From Dorea sp. AM10-31 (GTDB lineage: Bacteria; Bacillota; Clostridia; Lachnospirales; Lachnospiraceae): a stretch of DNA of 37,833 nt. Position numbers and translations under genes: made by a program. The stretch lies in the NCBI RefSeq assembly GCF_003435815.1, contig NZ_QTUV01000007.1:1-37833 (forward strand). Direction: 5' to 3'. The notes below the pieces were generated by a model. The model ran no database searches. It saw nothing but the letters and a program-made list of their open reading frames with translations, and was not told where the DNA came from. Shown in pieces: positions 34,003 through 37,833 of the stretch. The first letter of the stretch is position 1, and each line of letters opens with the position of its first letter.

Positions 34003-36702
34003 TTAATTACCATGTCCGCCGGTGCCGCCACCAGTGCCGCCACCAGTGCTGTCACCAGAGTTGCCACCGGTATTACCGCCAGAGTTGCCACCGGTATTAC
34101 CGCCAGTATTGCCACCAGAGTTGCCACCGGTATTACCGCCAGAGTTGCCACCGGTATTACCGCCAGAGTTGCCACCAGAGTTACCGCCAGAGTTGCCACC
34201 GGAGTTGCCGCCAGAGTTACCGCCAGTATTACCGCCAGTATTACCGCCAGAGTTACCGCCAGTATTACCGCCAGAGTTGTTGCCGGTATTACCATTGTTC
34301 GTATCACCGGTGTTACCGTTATTGCTGTTATTATCATTGTTATAATTGGATCCACTGTCGTAGCTGGAATGTCCCGGACAGGTCTCTGTAGGTACGGTGT
34401 CTTCCGTGAAGTATTCTGTCTCGGTCGGACATCCGGAACGCGGAAGCTTACCAGTAATGCTACAGACAGATACTTTTTCCAGTCCTGCGTTTGTATCAAA
34501 ATCTTTTGATTCAAGATTCTCATGGATACGGCTCATAATTCCTTTCCAGAGACGGAAACGAAAGCTTGTGTCATAGCCGCATTCCTTGTTGTCATCGTAT
34601 CCACCCCATACGGCACAGGTGTAATAAGGAGTGAAGCCACAGAACCATAAGTCCTTGTTGGAAGTTGTTGTACCGGTTTTACCGGCAGTTGCCATATTGT
34701 CTAACTGGCAGGAACGTCCTGTACCTTCTTTAACAACACTTTGTAATGCGCTTGTAAGAAGAGAAGCAGTGCTTTTTTTGACTGCTCTGTGGGATGAACC
34801 AGGATTCTCTAACAGAACATTCCCATCATGATCTACGATTTTCGTGTAAAGGGTAGGTGTGTTATATTCACCGCCGTTAGCAATGGAAGCATATGCAGCG
34901 CAGAGCTGATAGTTGTAAACACCTTCTGTGATACCACCAAGTGCAAGTGTCTGGTTAACATCACTGAAGATCTTTCCGTTGATTTCTTTGTTCTTAACAA
35001 GTGTACTGATTCCAAATTTGTCTTTACAGTATTCATAGCCCAGCTGTTGTGTGATCTCATCACTGACCTTGACTGCGCAGACATTGATGGAATTGGCGAT
35101 AGCAGTACGATAAGTAACAGTTCCTTTGTAAGAACGGCTGGCATTTCGCACGCTTTTGCCATTTTTATAACTGTAAGGCTCATCAACAACGGTAGAAGAA
35201 AGTGTCTTGCCACATGCATCAATTGCAGGTGCATAAGCTGCCAGAACCTTGAATGTAGATCCAGGCTGACGTTTTGCACCCTTGTAAGCACGGTTCAGAC
35301 TGAGGCTGGATCCTTTGGCACCACGTCCACCTACCATAGCTTTGATCTCGCCGTTGCTCTGATCCATCAGAGTAACGGAGGCCTGAGGCTGTGGAGTAAT
35401 GTTCATTACTTCGTTATATTTGTCTCCTTTTTTGGCGATGGTCTTCTTCCATTCTTTTACCATACGCTTTGCTTCTTCTTTACTGGAGTATAAAAGCCCC
35501 TGTGATTTGCCGTATTTCTTCTGGACGTATTTTTTTACATGGCCAGAGCTGTAATTCTTAACAGAACCGTCAGCACGGGTTACGGTAAGGGCATAATCCA
35601 GACCGTATTCCTTAAGTCCGGGATAGTTAGAGTCTTTGTTCATCTCTTCATCACAGATCTTCTGCATCTTTTTGTTTTGGGTAGAATAGATGCTTAAGCC
35701 GCCACTGTAGAGAGCATTGTATGCCTGTGCATCTGTGTATCCGAGCTGTTCTTTCAGATCGTGGATAACCTGGTCAGAAAGTGCATCTACAAAATAGCTG
35801 GCAGCGTTATTATTATCACTGTTTTTCTTGTTGGCTTTCTGAATACGTGCATAAACTTTGTCTTTCTTTGCCTTGTTATATTCTTTTTTTGAAATATAAC
35901 CCTGTTCAAGCATGTTTTTCAGAACGTTGTCTCGTCTCTTGGCATTGGCATCCGGATGTGTTACCGGATTGTAGCCGGATGGATTCTGAGTGATCCCGGC
36001 AATAACCGCACATTCAGATAATGTAAGCTTGGACACATCTTTTCCAAAATAACGCATGGATGCGGACTGTACACCAAGACAGTTCTGTCCAAGGTTGATC
36101 GTATTCATATAACTTTCCAGAATCTCATTCTTGCTCATCTGCTTCTCAATCTGTAAAGCAAGATACTGCTCCTGGAACTTACGCTCTAATTTGTCTGCAA
36201 ATGTCTTCTCGTCTACAAAGTTCGGGAAAACATTATTCTTGATGAGCTGCTGTGTCAGTGTACTGGCACCCTGTTCGGAACCGGTCAGTGTGGAAACTGC
36301 TGCACGGGCGATACCCTGTAAGTCGATACCATTATGTTTGTAAAAACGTTCATCCTCAATTGCAACAAATGCGTGAGCCAGATTATCCGGAATATCATCA
36401 ATTGTTTTGTAAACACGGTTTGAACCGGAAGCTACAAAACGGTGTGTTTCCGTTTTACCGTCATCTGCATAAACAAAAGTTGTAAATCCCTGCGGTTTGA
36501 CATCGGAAGGGGATACCTCAGGCGCATTGTTTATGATACGTTTTACAAATAATCCGCCGCCGATGATACCAATCACTCCGACCAGCACAATACAGAGCAG
36601 CAAAGCTTTGAACAGGCGGACGCCGACGCGTTTCCCTTGCATGGCAGATTTGGATGTTATTCGTTTCTGCTGCCTGGCAGCCTTTCTTTTACCATAATTC
36701 AT
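34003..36702 (-). CDS. Class A penicillin-binding protein (PBP1A-like) with a long Gly/Asn/Ser/Thr repeat tail
   Basis: This 899-residue bifunctional enzyme builds and cross-links peptidoglycan. A basic N-terminus (about 1-27) and one membrane helix (about 28-52) precede the glycosyltransferase domain with EDERFYKHNGIDLQG (catalytic Glu about 115) and GASTLTQQLIKN. The transpeptidase domain has STFK (nucleophile Ser about 482), a SIN motif (about 535) and KTGTT (about 673). From about residue 780 the protein becomes low-complexity: an Asn-rich run and then about 75 residues built from GGN, TGG and SGG units, ending HGN. The DNA of this part (34003-34330) is a matching array of near-identical 9- and 18-base units. 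AGGAGG precedes the start and TGCTATAAT lies at 36730-36738. Confidence 0.94.
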   Translation of the reverse strand: MNYGKRKAARQQKRITSKSAMQGKRVGVRLFKALLLCIVLVGVIGIIGGGLFVKRIINNAPEVSPSDVKPQGFTTFVYADDGKTETHRFVASGSNRVYKTIDDIPDNLAHAFVAIEDERFYKHNGIDLQGIARAAVSTLTGSEQGASTLTQQLIKNNVFPNFVDEKTFADKLERKFQEQYLALQIEKQMSKNEILESYMNTINLGQNCLGVQSASMRYFGKDVSKLTLSECAVIAGITQNPSGYNPVTHPDANAKRRDNVLKNMLEQGYISKKEYNKAKKDKVYARIQKANKKNSDNNNAASYFVDALSDQVIHDLKEQLGYTDAQAYNALYSGGLSIYSTQNKKMQKICDEEMNKDSNYPGLKEYGLDYALTVTRADGSVKNYSSGHVKKYVQKKYGKSQGLLYSSKEEAKRMVKEWKKTIAKKGDKYNEVMNITPQPQASVTLMDQSNGEIKAMVGGRGAKGSSLSLNRAYKGAKRQPGSTFKVLAAYAPAIDACGKTLSSTVVDEPYSYKNGKSVRNASRSYKGTVTYRTAIANSINVCAVKVSDEITQQLGYEYCKDKFGISTLVKNKEINGKIFSDVNQTLALGGITEGVYNYQLCAAYASIANGGEYNTPTLYTKIVDHDGNVLLENPGSSHRAVKKSTASLLTSALQSVVKEGTGRSCQLDNMATAGKTGTTTSNKDLWFCGFTPYYTCAVWGGYDDNKECGYDTSFRFRLWKGIMSRIHENLESKDFDTNAGLEKVSVCSITGKLPRSGCPTETEYFTEDTVPTETCPGHSSYDSGSNYNNDNNSNNGNTGDTNNGNTGNNSGGNTGGNSGGNTGGNTGGNSGGNSGGNSGGNSGGNSGGNTGGNSGGNTGGNSGGNTGGNTGGNSGGNTGGNSGDSTGGGTGGGTGGHGN
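34010..34290 (-). repeat. In-frame short-unit repeat array coding the PBP tail
   Basis: Units of nine bases coding Gly-Gly-Asn plus Thr or Ser variants are repeated more than 20 times, forming higher-order 18- and 27-base blocks. Lengths that are multiples of three keep the frame, so slippage would lengthen or shorten the tail without breaking the gene. Confidence 0.85.
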
Positions 36703-36729
36703 GAGTTTTTGCCTCCTTCATACCACGTC

Positions 36730-36738
36730 ATTATAGCA
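36730..36738 (-). promoter_or_regulatory. Extended -10 promoter of the PBP gene
   Basis: On the minus strand TGCTATAAT is a full extended -10 element, about 30 bases before the start codon. No good -35 box is seen at 16-18 bases. Confidence 0.5.
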
Positions 36739-36914
36739 AAGATAGTCTTTGAAATAAAGAAAAAAATGAAAACTTCATATTTTGGTAGGAAAATCTTAAG
36801 AAATTCGGTATTATAATAAGTAAGTGTATTTTTCGGGCTGTTTTATCATGAGTGACTGTCTGATGTAAAAGGAAAGTATCATCAGCTCGTGCAGGAAAGA
36901 AAGGAACAAAAATA

Positions 36915-37568
36915 ATGGCATTAGAATATAAAATTGTATATACCGGCGGTGAAGCCGAAATTGTAGAAAAGAAATCTCGTTTTATTGCAACTGTAAGTCC
37001 GGTGAAGACAGAAGAGGAAGCGCTTGCTTTTATCGAAGCTACAAAGAAAAAATACTGGAATGCCAGACACAATTGTTTTGCCTATATTGTTGGAGAGCAG
37101 CAGGAGCTGATGCGGTGCAGTGATGATGGGGAGCCGAATGGTACAGCCGGTAAACCGATGCTGGATGTGCTGACTGGTGCGGGACTTCATCAGGTTGTAG
37201 TAGTTGTTACAAGATATTTCGGAGGAACACTTCTTGGAACAGGAGGACTGGTACGGGCATATTCGTCTTCGGTGCAGGCAGGACTGGCTTCTTCCCAGAT
37301 TGTAACCAGAATTTCAGGATCTAAACTTCAGATTACAACGGATTATACCGGACTTGGTAAAATCCAGTACATATTAGGAGAGAACGGAATTCAGATTCTG
37401 GATACGCAGTATACGGATCAGGTTGTGCTGGAAGTGCTACTGTCCGATGAGCAGCTGGCGCCGGTGCAGGCGGAGATTACAGAAGGAACTTCCGGGCAGG
37501 CAAAGATGGAAGTGGGAGAGGCATGTTTCTTTGCGGAAGTTGACGGAAAAGAGCAGGTGCTTGAGTAG
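36915..37568 (+). CDS. YigZ/IMPACT-family protein
   Basis: This 217-residue cytoplasmic protein belongs to the YigZ (UPF0029/IMPACT) family. The N-terminal domain has EKKSRFIATVSPVKTEEEA and the signature stretch DDGEPNGTAGKPML (about 73-86) followed by VVVVTRYFGGTLLGTGGLVRAYS (about 97-119); a DUF1949-type C-terminal domain (about 137-205) completes it. The structure suggests nucleic-acid or translation-factor binding, but the cellular role in bacteria is not settled. A TATAAT at 36812-36817 may belong to its promoter, without a clear -35 box. GAAAGGAAC precedes the ATG. It is divergent from the PBP gene and is followed at once by the 76-bp repeat array. Confidence 0.92.
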   Translation: MALEYKIVYTGGEAEIVEKKSRFIATVSPVKTEEEALAFIEATKKKYWNARHNCFAYIVGEQQELMRCSDDGEPNGTAGKPMLDVLTGAGLHQVVVVVTRYFGGTLLGTGGLVRAYSSSVQAGLASSQIVTRISGSKLQITTDYTGLGKIQYILGENGIQILDTQYTDQVVLEVLLSDEQLAPVQAEITEGTSGQAKMEVGEACFFAEVDGKEQVLE

Positions 37569-37577
37569 TGGGAAAAG

Positions 37578-37833
37578 TTTCCTCGGTCATGGCTGTCGCC
37601 ATGCATAGAAGTAGTGAAAGCAACGAGCAAGAACCTCGAAACCACCTGCGGTGTTTCCTCGGTCATGGCTGTCGCCATACACAGAAGTAGTGAAAGTAAC
37701 GAGCAAGAACCTCGAAACCACCTGCGGTGTTTCCTCGGTCATGGCTGTCGCCATACACAGAAGTAGTGAAAGTAACGAGCAAGAACCTCGAAACCACCTG
37801 CGGTGTTTCCTCGGTCATGGCTGTCGCCATACA
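37578..37833 (+). repeat. Tandem array of a 76-bp unit, at least 3.3 copies, cut by the window end
   Basis: The string TTTCCTCGGTCATGGCTGTC recurs at 37578, 37654, 37730 and 37806, exactly 76 bases apart. Copies two and three are identical; copy one differs at a few sites (GCATAG for ACACAG, AAGCAACG for AAGTAACG). Each unit contains two small dyads, ATGGC-TGTC-GCCAT and CACC-TGC-GGTG, the latter extendable to GAAA...TTTC. The period is not a multiple of three, so it is not a coding repeat. It begins about ten bases after the YigZ-family stop. No spacer diversity is present, so it is not a CRISPR array. Confidence 0.95.

Noticed and set aside
33945..34509. Plus-strand frames rich in Pro-Glu-Leu, or in His/Arg/Tyr/Cys, opposite the PBP tail
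   Set aside because: They are mirror readings of the in-frame Gly/Asn/Ser/Thr repeats of the penicillin-binding protein and have no ribosome site or family similarity.
37578..37833. CRISPR array
   Set aside because: The whole 76-base unit repeats without unique spacers, and no cas gene is near.

Overview
The window looks like a chromosomal segment of a low-to-mid GC, Gram-positive, probably spore-forming Clostridia, most likely Lachnospiraceae. This placement is inferred from gene content and protein style, not from a marker search: strong AGGAGG ribosome sites, a PdaA-type spore-cortex deacetylase, HPr kinase next to a ROK glucokinase, a DUF1846 protein, YibE/F and YkvI membrane proteins, and secreted proteins ending in Lys-rich fibronectin-type modules. 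No rRNA, tRNA, CRISPR array, phage gene or intact insertion sequence was seen.

Layout. 1-5.0 kb: NCS2 purine permease, ABC-F ATPase, convergent pdaA, and a CarD-type RNA polymerase-binding regulator. 5.1-8.3 kb: a patchy accessory stretch with an orphan lipoprotein substrate-binding protein, an aldo/keto reductase remnant still behind a MerR-type promoter with a 19-bp spacer, an O6-alkylguanine methyltransferase with an odd tail, a membrane-protein fragment and a U32-like cysteine protein. 8.3-15.5 kb: a secreted purple-acid-phosphatase-like enzyme whose ribosome site lies in a perfect 14-bp inverted repeat, a YibE/F protein, LysR and flavodoxin remnants, a C_GCAxxG_C_C protein, an ECF-like sigma factor fused to a membrane segment and outer domain, and a secreted fibronectin-type protein with an ECF-like promoter. 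15.5-24.5 kb: LOG-family protein, YkvI-like transporter, Sapep dipeptidase, NSS symporter and SbcCD. 24.6-37.8 kb: core genes pyrG, DUF1846, ftsH, uvrC, hprK, glucokinase, a class A penicillin-binding protein with a long Gly/Asn/Ser/Thr tail, a YigZ-family protein, and a 76-bp tandem repeat that runs off the window end.

How the genes fit together. The core half covers nucleotide supply (purine permease, CTP synthase), DNA repair (Ogt, SbcCD, UvrC), membrane proteostasis (FtsH), carbon control (HprK, GlcK) and wall synthesis (PBP1A, PdaA). The 5-15.5 kb part carries repeated signs of gene loss: several genes keep their ribosome site and first codons, and often their last codons, but lack the middle. 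The best candidate for an undescribed system is the membrane-anchored sigma factor (12513-14072) with its probable target, the secreted protein at 14203. The repeat array at the right end and the hairpin before the phosphatase gene are the most striking non-coding structures.
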